From the NCBI RefSeq assembly GCF_963678635.1, contig NC_087065.1, positions 33,539,679-33,603,678 on the forward strand: a stretch of 64,000 nt of DNA, in the 5' to 3' direction. This DNA comes from Symsagittifera roscoffensis (Eukaryota > Xenacoelomorpha > Acoela > Convolutidae). Both the position numbers and the translations under genes were made by a program. Under the pieces are notes generated by a model, which was given only the letters and a program-made list of their open reading frames with translations, had not been told where the DNA came from and ran no database searches. Positions 37,137 through 46,161 of this stretch are shown one piece after another. Positions within the stretch are counted from its first letter, which is position 1; each line of letters starts with the position of its first letter.

Positions 37137-38898
37137 TCACGGATAACTACAATTGCAATATGGCGCGGAGCTTGAACCCACCAGATATTTTGAACCAGTA
37201 GGTTTTTGATAGACTTCACTATCCTTCAGATTCATTTCGTTTTCCAGAGCTTCTCGCCAGCCTCCGATCTTCTGCTCTGTCTGCAATGCTCCAGGGAATA
37301 CTTCCACGCTGAGGGACGTCACTAGCTCATGGGCACGCTCCAGGCGCTCAAGCGATTCTATCGAACTCGTCATGCTACAAAATCCCAAGGCTGTGGTCAA
37401 GTTTACCTCCGTCACCCCATGACAGTCCGCGACCAACTCCATGCCACTCTTATCCGACATGCTCAATTTTCCGTACAATCGTGCCAGTTGTCAATGCTGC
37501 TCGCTCAGCGTAATCAGGCAGTGTCCCAAGTTGCAAACATGTCCTTCCATCCCACTATGTTGAGCCAAGCAGGTGCCTTGCTTCAACCAATTGCTCGATG
37601 GACTTTCCTCGGATAGCTCCGTGGATGGGTTGCTCTTCCGCTTCGTCATCCTCATGGCCAGCAGATGGTGTATCATGGCTAGATCATGTAGACTCGCGTC
37701 ATCCTCCAGGTCTAACGTGATATCCGCCGTCATGTCCCGGATTAAACCTGCGGTAGGATGGGGACACCAAGAAGGCTTCATGAGTTCCCACATGGTTACT
37801 AGACTGGTTTTCAAGGGACCGTCCCAAGAACCACAATCAAAACTCACTTGCCCCTTCAGCTCGGGCACCGAGGGTTCGACCACTCGTTCTTCTAAAAAAA
37901 ATTCCCAGCTTGGGTTGTTCCACCATCAGCATTCCAGTTTCTTTAATCCGTTCGACCCAGAAATTGAGCACTGTGACTTGCTCATAGTCGAAGTACGCTT
38001 CCCTGGCTTCTTCATTCACGAAAGGATTATACGCCATCCCCGGTATGCCAGACACATATTGGAACGACTTCAGTTTCCCTAGTATTGCAAAGTCTTTTTG
38101 TCCCCTGACTGCTTCAATCAACTCCCGGTTCACTTTCAATTCTTTGTTGGAATATCTTCTCACTTCTTCCAACTTGCGATAGTTTTCCATGTCATTCGAC
38201 TCCCTATTTGGTACAATCAACGGCATATCCTGATATAGTTCCAGGAGTGCCCTAAGGAAGTTTCTTTCGCAATCAACTCCCTTTTGCCGAATGATCTTTA
38301 TGCATTCTCCCAAAACAGGAGTGGGGATACGATCCACCACGAACCTGACAAAGCAAAGGGCATCCTTACGCTTAGCCCAGGCTATCGCAGAATCGTCTTT
38401 TGAAATCAACGCTCGCAGGGCTTCCATCAACTCCAGCTCCTGTTCCCGTGATTTCGAATCATTACTGGCTTCATATTCCGCCTTCTTGATGCCCATCAAG
38501 CACCAAGCCAACCGTACTGGCAGGTCAGTTCTCATGCACGGATGAGCCAGGTACGCTGCCACCGTCGCAGATGCATGCATCGTCTCGTCGAAATATCTTT
38601 GGAGGGCCGCCCTCCAAGAAATTTCCAGCAGCTTTTCCAGCCCGATTTCGTTCGCTCCAGAGGACATCACCGTGCCGTACTCTTTCCGATTTAAGTTAGA
38701 ATTCTCCGTAAGCTCTTTCAGATATTCCTGCATGGCTCGCTTCTCGCTCCAAGCCATCAGGTGCCCTCTCGCGGAGTTTCTCGCTTTCAACATCTCCACA
38801 TAAACCCCTGCTGGATCTCCCATGTGGACCGATTCCGCCACCGTGACTCGACTGTACTCGACCACGTCGAGTTGTCCCTCCAGTTTCATTTTGGCCAT
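37137..38898 (-). pseudogene. giant element 3' ORF, unknown helical protein
   Basis: A long frame from ATG 38,898 to 37,837 (353 residues) overlaps the end of the preceding ORF by 13 nt. At 37,894-37,901 a run of eight T (sense strand) shifts the frame; with one T fewer the reading would pass into the 37,883-37,491 frame. That frame ends at a single TGA (37,491-37,493), after which the same frame stays open to 37,137. The original protein was therefore about 580 residues. It looks alpha-helical with many Glu/Lys/Arg and several short Trp/Cys blocks. No family recognised. Either decay or programmed slippage could explain the T8 site; given the general decay, decay is likelier. Confidence 0.55.
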
Positions 38899-40679
38899 GT
38901 TGGTTCGCGAGGGCTGTAATTTTCAAGTCCTCCAGATCCACACTGACTGATGATCTCCATTTCTAGCTTAGTGTCTGCCAGGGTTCGTGCTGTCTTCTTT
39001 GATTTCATGGCTGTCGTGGTCAGACCTGCCAAGAGCATAGGGTGTATCAGGTTCTCTTTTTCTCCCCCGGTCAGCGTCGCACCATCTCCTTGCCCGCTTT
39101 CGCCTGAACGACCTGCACTCGTCAGAGAGGCCACCACTGCGCTGGCTTTCGACTTCACCACTCTCGGGTTCACGGCTCGACTTCCTGTCTTCCCTTTTAG
39201 TCGCTTCAGCCCCTTTCTGGCTCGTCTAACATGTAATTTCTTTGTGACCTGCTGATCATCGGCACTGTCCTCTGTAACTGACTGGGTCAGAACATCAGAC
39301 TCCATGGAGTTCATTATTTTCTCCAGGACCTCACGTATGATGGGTTGGTTCAATCGCACCTTCATTATGGACTGAGTCCCATATCGTCGTATCACGTCCC
39401 ATGACCTTTCCATGAAGTTCACTCGGCTCCAGGTTGCCCCTGTCTTGCTTTCTAGTTTACTTTGGTATCTTTCCCATTCCTCTTCCGGTAGCGTACTCAG
39501 GAAAGATACCCTGATTGACTCTTCGATCTTTTTCCTCCTCGGTGACTCATGGAGCAATCTTTGCGGATCCCTGCTTCGGCAATCTTTCGCCTGACTTATT
39601 GGGTCCATCGGGGATAAGTCGGCCGACGCCTCCTTTGTAGGGGACATGAAAGACGATGGCGTCATCAGCAATAGACTCCCATCGACTTCGTCATCGTCGT
39701 CTTCACTGAACCGGTATTCTAGCAAGTCTCTCTCCAACGCTCCTAAATCCGTCTCACCCGGTTTTTCCGTCTTTCCCCCGATGTCGTTATCGTCCTGATC
39801 CATCAATTCATCGTCATTTGCATCAGGTTTCGGCTTGGTTCCTGACGGGCCTTGTCGTGGGTCTCTGCCCGAGTCCAGCCGCGCCGATATGGTCATGTCT
39901 CCTGCGTGATAAAACAATTCATCGTTGACCAGGAATTCTACGGACTCCTCGCCATGTGGTGCCAGGTCCTCTATCGTTATGTATGAGCCTCCTCTGCACT
40001 CCTTTGCCACTTCCAGCATCACTACTTTCACTTCTCCTGACCACTTCAGTCTTGATAAGTCATCTGTGGGAGTATACACCTCGTTCCACATTTCAGCCGA
40101 GACCTCTGGTCTCCTGGAAGGTAGTGCCTTGATCTTTTCCTACTCCAAGCATCAGGAAATCAGAAGTCAAATGTGTGCGCGGCTGCAACATTCCAGCTGA
40201 TGAAGCGCGGCTCCATCCCTTCACTCCACTTCAGCATTCTCTTCTCTGCATCACGAGCTGCTTCGATGCGAAGGGCAATGACGGGAGATGTGACTCCCAA
40301 CAACATCCTCCTTATCGGTGGGTATCGAGGGCATTGTATCTGCCTGAAACTTGCCCTTGCGAGCAGGTGGCGTCAATTCCCTGGCTCTCTGTCGGACGTC
40401 CGTAAGAGACCGGGTATTCAAAGGTTCAAAGGTATTGTCCTGAGGCAACCCATTCAAGTCTGCGTGCCGGAGCGTAGTCGTGGAGCTGAACTGCTCGTGC
40501 ACTGCTAGCAGCCAATCCACGCCCGGTATCCGGTATAGTCGCGACACTGTGGGACTTTCTCCGCCGATCACTCTCATTGCCTCCTCCCGACACGTCAAGG
40601 TATTCATGTTCAACTTCGTTGACATGTCCGTCTTGTACTGTCCCCAATGACTAGGGTCTGATCGGTTCCAAAGCAGCAC
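38886..40679 (-). pseudogene. giant element 3' ORF, unknown acidic protein
   Basis: Two main frames: 40,679-40,251 (142 residues, beginning 18 nt after the stop of the SGNH ORF) and 40,091-38,886 (401 residues). Readable sequence connects them through at least two frame changes and a stop between 40,270 and 40,090, so one protein of about 600 residues is implied. The C-terminal half has an acidic Asp/Glu-rich centre (near 39,700-39,830), a Ser/Pro-rich stretch, a helical domain (RVSFLSTLPEEEWERYQSKL) and a Lys/Arg-rich end (RRARKGLKRLKGK). No known domain. The stop overlaps the next start by 13 nt. Confidence 0.55.
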
Positions 40680-40697
40680 GCTGCCTGGTTCAACTCC

Positions 40698-41639
40698 CTA
40701 CGCTGGCACGGCGCTCGTAGACGATCCTGCTGCTGAAGCAGGGTTTGCAGTGGCGGGCGGGTCGTTCCTCCTAGACACGTTCTGGGAGTTATTCCTGTTC
40801 TGATCAACTGGTCTCCCGAGTCGGCTTTCAAGCGGTTGTGTTCTGGGAGGAGGAGCAGTCCCTAGCCTCTCTCTTACGTTTGAGCTCGGAGCGATGGGTG
40901 CAGCTGTAACCGTCTCCATTGCCAAGGGCCCTAGGCTGTTGACTAGGGATTCGGGCACGCTTGCCCTTATTCTATTTCCTCCGGTCGAGCTGGTCCAAGT
41001 CAGAGAACTGGTCGCCCTCGACTCCTGTTCCACTTCCCTCAACTGCGTCTGAAATACATCATTAACCCAGTGCCTCCCTCGTTGGGTGTTGAAATGTATT
41101 CCATCTCTGGTAAGCGCGATGTGATCAATCATGCGCAGCATGTTTTCGAGATCCAGAAGTCGCAGCTCGCCAGGGTTGTTTCTCACCAGACTGCGGATCA
41201 TTTCGTTCCAACGTGTCACGTTGGCATTCATGAAATCTGCCACTATGGTGCCCACCAGCGGGTTTTGTGGTATCGTGCACAGCACCACAAGCCTGGGCCT
41301 GTACTTCTTCTTTAGTTCATTCAGGAGGCATACCAACAGAGGCTCCCACTTGCTCTCCCGAGTCACTGGGGCTCTCGAGACGTCGTTGGTTCCCAGCATT
41401 ATTACCAGCGTATCCAGGTGATCTTCGCTCTGGAATTCCATCATCTTGATGACCTGAGCCACTGAGGCGCCTCCAAAGGACAGAGTGGTAGTCTGACCAT
41501 AGACGAAGATCTCATTCAGATCCCTCACCAAACTGTCTCCAATGATCAAGTGGCGACTCCCTGGGGGAATTACCTGGTCGCTCGTAGCGGGGTTCCAGCT
41601 CATGTCATTCAGGCAGGCTCGAGGATGCTCCGCGGCCAC
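40698..41639 (-). CDS. SGNH/GDSL hydrolase encoded by the giant element
   Basis: 313 residues, open throughout. All SGNH blocks are present: block I HLIIGDSLVRDL (Ser36 nucleophile), block II FGGASV (Gly57), block III LGTNDVS (Asn85), block V TRDGIHFN (Asp179, His182). The family hydrolyses esters of lipids, acetylated sugars or similar substrates; the substrate here is unknown. The C-terminal 120 residues are Pro/Ser/Thr/Arg-rich and disordered-looking. The start overlaps the end of the preceding coiled-coil ORF by 31 nt in another frame. SGNH domains are established in ORF1 of CR1-like LINEs (Kapitonov and Jurka) and in some Penelope-related giants, but are not a standard part of Ty3/gypsy elements. 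A host esterase gene is unlikely given the position inside the LTR-bounded unit. Confidence 0.85.
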   Translation of the reverse strand: MAAEHPRACLNDMSWNPATSDQVIPPGSRHLIIGDSLVRDLNEIFVYGQTTTLSFGGASVAQVIKMMEFQSEDHLDTLVIMLGTNDVSRAPVTRESKWEPLLVCLLNELKKKYRPRLVVLCTIPQNPLVGTIVADFMNANVTRWNEMIRSLVRNNPGELRLLDLENMLRMIDHIALTRDGIHFNTQRGRHWVNDVFQTQLREVEQESRATSSLTWTSSTGGNRIRASVPESLVNSLGPLAMETVTAAPIAPSSNVRERLGTAPPPRTQPLESRLGRPVDQNRNNSQNVSRRNDPPATANPASAAGSSTSAVPA

Positions 41640-42475
41640 TTGCGTGAACTGGTGACTGCCATCAGATTCTTCCTAATGTCTACCACGCGGGACTTTTGAA
41701 AGGTTACGCCATGCGCAGTCCCCGAGGACGCTACCGTGCGGGGTGCTCGCTCCGAGCTATTGGATGAATGATCACGACGTTGGGAAGGAACGATCCTACC
41801 CAATGTCCGCCCAGTGGTTCTGTTGATCTCATCCATTGTTGCTCTGGCCACTTGATTGAATGATTCTTGGAACTGAGGAGCGAGATAGGTGTCAGAAGGG
41901 TCTGGTATCGTGCTCCTCTGACTGGGAGCAGACTGTTGTGTCTGCTCAGGAGCCTCGGGCCCTCTCGATGTACACAGCTCCTGTACTCCTGTCTTGGGGC
42001 GTGTGTCGCTGGATTCCTCCGAGGATTTCATTGTCGCCAGAACTTCCTGTGACACTTGGCTCACCTTTGCCATATACAGCTCCTTCAGGTGCTTTATTTC
42101 ATCCTCCTTGTAGGCCACCTGCAGATCTTCGTATTTCTTTTTCCATTCGTCTATTTCTCGAGCTATCGCTCTATACGCCTGGAGTTTGGCACACAGCTCG
42201 CTCCGATCTCTCTCTTTCTTCTCCAACGTCTCAATCGTCTCCGATGTCTGGATTTCTATTTCGCTCACCCTCACTCTCTTCGGAGCAGGAGCAGCTGTTG
42301 GAGAGTCGACCGAATGTGACGGGCCTGGCCCATCACGTTGTCTTTTTGCTCCGATGAGCGGCTGCGCATGTTGGACCGGCAAGGGCATCTCACCTAGCCG
42401 GTGGTCCCTCTGTTCACCTAGTCCGGGCTCACGAGCCAGGTCGTGGCCAGACATTTCTCCACGCCGCCATCTCAT
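41609..42475 (-). CDS. giant element coiled-coil protein with nuclear-localisation-like motif
   Basis: 288 residues. Its ATG shares bases with the stop of the upstream ORF (ATGA, 42,472-42,475... on the plus strand TCAT at 42,472-42,475 with TCA stop at 42,475-42,477). Residues about 45-75 hold Lys/Arg clusters including APAPKRVRV, which resembles a monopartite nuclear signal. Residues about 80-150 form a Glu/Lys/Leu heptad-like coiled coil (IETLEKKERDRSELCAKLQ). The rest is Ser/Thr/Gln/Arg-rich. It ends in another frame 31 nt after the SGNH start. It could be an RNA-binding or chaperone-like ORF1-type protein; that is inference from layout only. Confidence 0.6.
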   Translation of the reverse strand: MRWRRGEMSGHDLAREPGLGEQRDHRLGEMPLPVQHAQPLIGAKRQRDGPGPSHSVDSPTAAPAPKRVRVSEIEIQTSETIETLEKKERDRSELCAKLQAYRAIAREIDEWKKKYEDLQVAYKEDEIKHLKELYMAKVSQVSQEVLATMKSSEESSDTRPKTGVQELCTSRGPEAPEQTQQSAPSQRSTIPDPSDTYLAPQFQESFNQVARATMDEINRTTGRTLGRIVPSQRRDHSSNSSERAPRTVASSGTAHGVTFQKSRVVDIRKNLMAVTSSRKWPRSILEPA

Positions 42476-42696
42476 CAGTCGGTCCCGGACTCACCGAAGG
42501 CCAACATCAACACGACTTCTGTAGGGCGATTCCCTCGACCCTCTCGTCCTAATGCATTGAAGAGCGCGACCACAAACATCGCCAGCCCCGGGTCTTCTTG
42601 TGTAAAGTCACAATCGATCAGCCGCTGATAGATCTCTTCTAGAGTCACTCCTAGACTCGCTGAGAGGAATTCCATTAGTTCGTTCGTGTCACCCAT
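42475..42696 (-). CDS. giant element small ORF, first of the post-pol cluster
   Basis: 73 residues, starting with MGDTNELMEFLSASLG, helical and acidic with no recognised domain. It is the first ORF after the 450-bp AT-rich spacer that follows pol, so a subgenomic or spliced RNA would begin near here. Its TGA stop overlaps the next start as ATGA, the arrangement used for coupled termination-reinitiation in several RNA viruses and non-LTR elements. GC content and codon use match the rest of the element. Confidence 0.5.
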   Translation of the reverse strand: MGDTNELMEFLSASLGVTLEEIYQRLIDCDFTQEDPGLAMFVVALFNALGREGRGNRPTEVVLMLAFGESGTD

Positions 42697-43165
42697 TTCT
42701 TATCGTGTTGACTCTTGTTGTCGTGTAGTTTCTTCCTGGTTCGTTTGATTCAATGAATTCAATAAACAATTTCTGATCAACCAAGATCTAAAAAACAAAT
42801 CGCGACTAAAAACCATCATTTTTGGATAAAACATCATTCAACTCTTTAAAACTCTTCATTGAAATTTTCTTCTCAATTCTGATTTTAAAAATTTAGCACC
42901 ATGGTGGATCGTCCACCTGTATCTGTGTCAGGGTAGCACAAATGAGCGCTGTCACCTTGATGACCTGGAGTATTCTAGGTCTTTTATGACACAAAACATA
43001 AAACATATCATAACAATAACATAACACATAAACATCACACATCTATACTATCACATAAAAACATAATCCCTAATATTGTATCTAAAACCTAATCCTAATC
43101 TAAAACTTGACACTAATTCTTATCAAGTGAACTTAATAAAAACCACTCATCGCCGAATGCAATTC
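42697..43165 (-). promoter_or_regulatory. AT-rich spacer between pol and the post-pol ORF cluster
   Basis: About 470 bp of AT-rich noncoding sequence in an otherwise tightly packed, GC-richer block. Such a spacer is the natural place for an internal promoter, a splice acceptor or an IRES feeding the downstream ORFs. No specific motif could be assigned. Confidence 0.35.
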
Positions 43166-43199
43166 CTAGCATATGCTCAGATAGTATTTTTTATGTAAG

Positions 43200-43625
43200 T
43201 AAACCTCTATGTCAGTTTCTGAAAATATCACATGTACAAGTGCGTACAACTCTCTCGGATGTAGCTTTCCCCTATTGGGATCATATACTGGTAACGCGAG
43301 AGAGGTCACTCCTCTCTCAACCAAAAAATCCCTAAGTCGAGTCAAGGCCAATACCAAGCACTCTGGTCTGGATCTACGTGTTGCCTATTAGTGGCCTTGG
43401 TAACCAGGAAAAACAAATATTTCCCTGGTATCTGTGATGCAACAGGGGGCAGCGCTATCATCCCTCCCACACCAGGCCTCTGTTTCCATAAAAATTCGAT
43501 GTTCTTATACTCTCTTTTGAAATCAGCCGCTAGTGCTGTTTTGAAGCTTACGTCCGCGGTTATCGCTATAGCGCACTTGCGTTCCGTGAGTATGAAATCG
43601 CTGTCCCTTATGACGATATTGTTTG
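43200..43625 (-). other. TARG1/OARD1-like macrodomain at the C terminus of pol
   Basis: The end of the integrase-bearing frame reads CAIAITADVSFKTALAADFK, then GVGGMIALPP, GKYLFFLVTK; after a frame change at about 43,365 caused by a 5-bp duplication (CCAGA), it continues LVLALTRLRDFLVERGVTSL, LALPVYDPNRGKL and VHVIFSETDIEVYL (43,357-43,203). This is the block order of ALC1/TARG1-type macrodomains, which bind or hydrolyse ADP-ribose adducts. The Lys equivalent to TARG1 Lys84 (VTK) is present. The glycine-rich loop carrying TARG1 Asp125 is replaced by VYDPNRGK, so hydrolysis by that mechanism is doubtful, while binding is possible. Found by motif reading; a profile search has not been done. Confidence 0.6.
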
Positions 43626-45333
43626 AATAATGGTTCGGTAGGTCAAAATACGATTCAAAAATTCGTCCAAAAGGTGGTTTTTTAGCATTCTCGCACTCTG
43701 TCTCTAGTTCTCCGGTTTCTCTTGCCGATTTCAATTTTTTTATTATCAGATTTTTGGTGTGGGTGAGTGCGACCCCCACTCCCCGGACAAAAGTATCCAT
43801 CGACGTCCCCGTCGATTGTCCAAAATCTAGGAGATCGAGGTTGGATTGTGGAACACGTAGAGGACCATCTGGGGCGACCCAGTTGGACTCGGTATTGTCA
43901 TGACTGACGTATTTGATGCCGTCTTTATCGACGTCCTGACTCGTCAGGATCGCCTCTTTTGGATCAGTCGGCAGATCATGGAGCCATTCGAGCACCCGCA
44001 AGTTCGTTAGTTCTTGCTCATGAGTCTGTTCCGCTTCTGGTTCGAACTCCACTTCCGGTTCTGATCGATCGTCGATCCAATCCGGATCTATGTCATTCAC
44101 CAAGTCGATTTCTTCTAGCACCGCCACCTCGTCCAGTTCTACTAGCGAGTCCATGATATCACTTACTACTATCCTGTCTACGACGAAATCCTCGCCGTAC
44201 GGATTGTACTTCTTCTTGTTTTTTCCTCTCTTATTCTGGCGTGTTTCCATGGTGAGAGGAAAGTCAGGCTGTATTCCTTTGTCAATTTCGATTTGTTCCG
44301 GGCAGTCCCAGTCTTCCTCGGCATAAGGTAGACTTTCATCGTCCACCTCTACTCGCTCGGTCAACTCCAGATCCAGTGGTAGGTCGCAATCGTCCACCAC
44401 CTCATTCCCATCGTTTTTGTCGCGAGTACCCCTTTCATTCACCTCACAAGCAGGATCCAATATCAAATAGTCTCCCTCTTGCATGTCCGCTGGGATGCAC
44501 CAGTCCTCTGACGAGGCATTGTGTGGTTTGATATTTTCGTAATGAGCTGCTCTTCCAGTGCTCAATCGATAAAAGCGACCTCCTTGGTGCACCTCTGTTA
44601 TCTGAAATGGACCACGCCATCTCTTTAATAATTTTTTGGTTCCTTTTAGTGGAACCACTTCCTGGAACACCCAGACGTAGTCGCCAACTGAGTAGGCTTT
44701 TGCATCGGCTGTCCTTTTATCAAACCTACTTTTTTGTCTAATTTGCGCCTGTTGCGTGTTCCTCCTGCATAATTCATTGAGGTCCTGCTGTCTTCTAATA
44801 ACATCCCGCACGTACGTTTGCGGTGCTGTTCTCTTCCCCTCATATTCAGGGTAGAAAAACGTCAACGGAAGCGCTTTTTCGTGACCCATTAGCATCATGT
44901 GCGGACTTATTCCCGTGGTGGAATGCTCCGTGCTGTTGTAAGCACCCATCACTTGCGGCAAGTGCTTGTCCCAGTCATCCATGTAGCGTGAGCAATAGAC
45001 TCTCAGCATGGATACCAGTGTGCGATTTTGCCTCTCGACTAGGCCATTCGTTTGCGGGTGATAAGTGGTCAAGTGGGCCTGCGCTACCTGCGACCTTTTC
45101 ATTAACTCCTTCGTGAGATCACCCACGAATGCTTTGCCATTGTCCGATTGGAATGTGATGGGACAGCCATGCCTCGCTATCCACACATTTATCAAATGAT
45201 CGCATGTTTCTTCCGCCGATGCTGTCATGAAGGGTGCTGCCTCCGCATACTTCGTAAAATGGTCGATCATTACCAGCACCTGGTTATAGCCCGTTGCTGT
45301 CATGCAGATTTTCTGATGATCAATTTGCACCAC
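43342..45333 (-). pseudogene. integrase core and long C-terminal extension
   Basis: A 663-residue open stretch. The DDE catalytic triad is present: VVQIDHQK (Asp), ITFQSDNGKAF (Asp) and NGLVERQNRTL (Glu), with normal spacing. It continues with an SH3-like C-terminal domain (SVGDYVWVFQEVVPLKGTKK, then RWRGPFQITEV), a long acidic linker (Asp/Glu-rich, about 250 residues) and the macrodomain start. The frame is the same as the RNase H frame upstream, separated only by stop codons, so it is the C-terminal third of one pol polyprotein. The integrase would insert the cDNA; here stops upstream and the frameshift at the end make it nonfunctional. Confidence 0.85.
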
Positions 45334-46161
45334 TTCGTTGAATCCCGACGACTCAATTGACTATAGGGGGAACCTTAGTTTCCTGGGATCCTTCGCCTGC
45401 TGATATGACAGGCATGCGGCGATCTACTTCTCACAAGCCCTCTTCAATCCCGGCCATTCGAATCGTTTCTGTATCCTGTTTTACACTTTGTCCACGCCTT
45501 GATGGCCCATCTGATCATGTGATCGAAAGAGCAATTCGGTCTGGTACAACTGTGGTAACACTATTGAATTGTATTTATAAAGGACCTTGTCCTCCTCTAT
45601 ACGTTTACAAGCTACGATTCCGTCCTTGTTCAGGTACAACAACTCTTTTCTTTTCAGGTAGAATTGCTTCAAGATCTTGTAGCTGTCTTCTTCCAAATCT
45701 CCCTTGTCAGGTGCTCCATTCTCGATCCATCTCATCAGACTGCTCGTCGTTCTATCATTTCGTTGAGCCCTTAGGAGATCCGACAGTCTGTACCTGGCTT
45801 TCAAATACGTCTTTACCACGTTCATTTGCCCAATCTTTATTTCCGGAGCATGAGCATCGTCCATCAATTTGACACACCATATCTTTTTCAAAGGCGTCGC
45901 TTCCTGCATAGATGGTTCCAGATTGGTACGGACGACCGTACCATGTGGCAGCAATCTGGTTGGGCGTTTCGAAACTGCTATCAGCTCGAGCTCGTGTGCG
46001 GCATTATCTATCACAGTGCCCTCTTCATCTGAGGTGTATCTGTCCCTGTCTGGATCCTGATGCGTTTCTCGGTCCAGCCCGCGCTGCTTCCAGTCTACCA
46101 ACAAGGAGTGGATTGCGATCTCTGACATATCGGAATTGGAAGTTGTTTCAGGTGTGTTGTC
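45334..46161 (-). pseudogene. integrase N-terminal zinc region, interrupted by stops
   Basis: In the same frame as RNase H and the integrase core. 46,128-45,481 is open and ends in LLFRSHDQMGHQGVDKV, the HxxxGHxGxxK part of the HHCC zinc domain. The following 120 nt, which hold the two Cys of the HHCC motif (EWPGLKRACEK, then CLS), contain TAA (45,481-45,483), TAG (45,424-45,426) and TAG (45,361-45,363). A TGA lies at 46,162-46,164 before this piece. No indel is needed to join it to its neighbours; only base substitutions to stop codons have broken it. Confidence 0.75.

Noticed and set aside
36263-42696. Integrated non-retroviral virus independent of the LTR element
   Set aside because: The cluster lies between pol and the 3' LTR with matching strand and composition and no separate boundaries. 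It cannot be fully excluded until other copies are compared.
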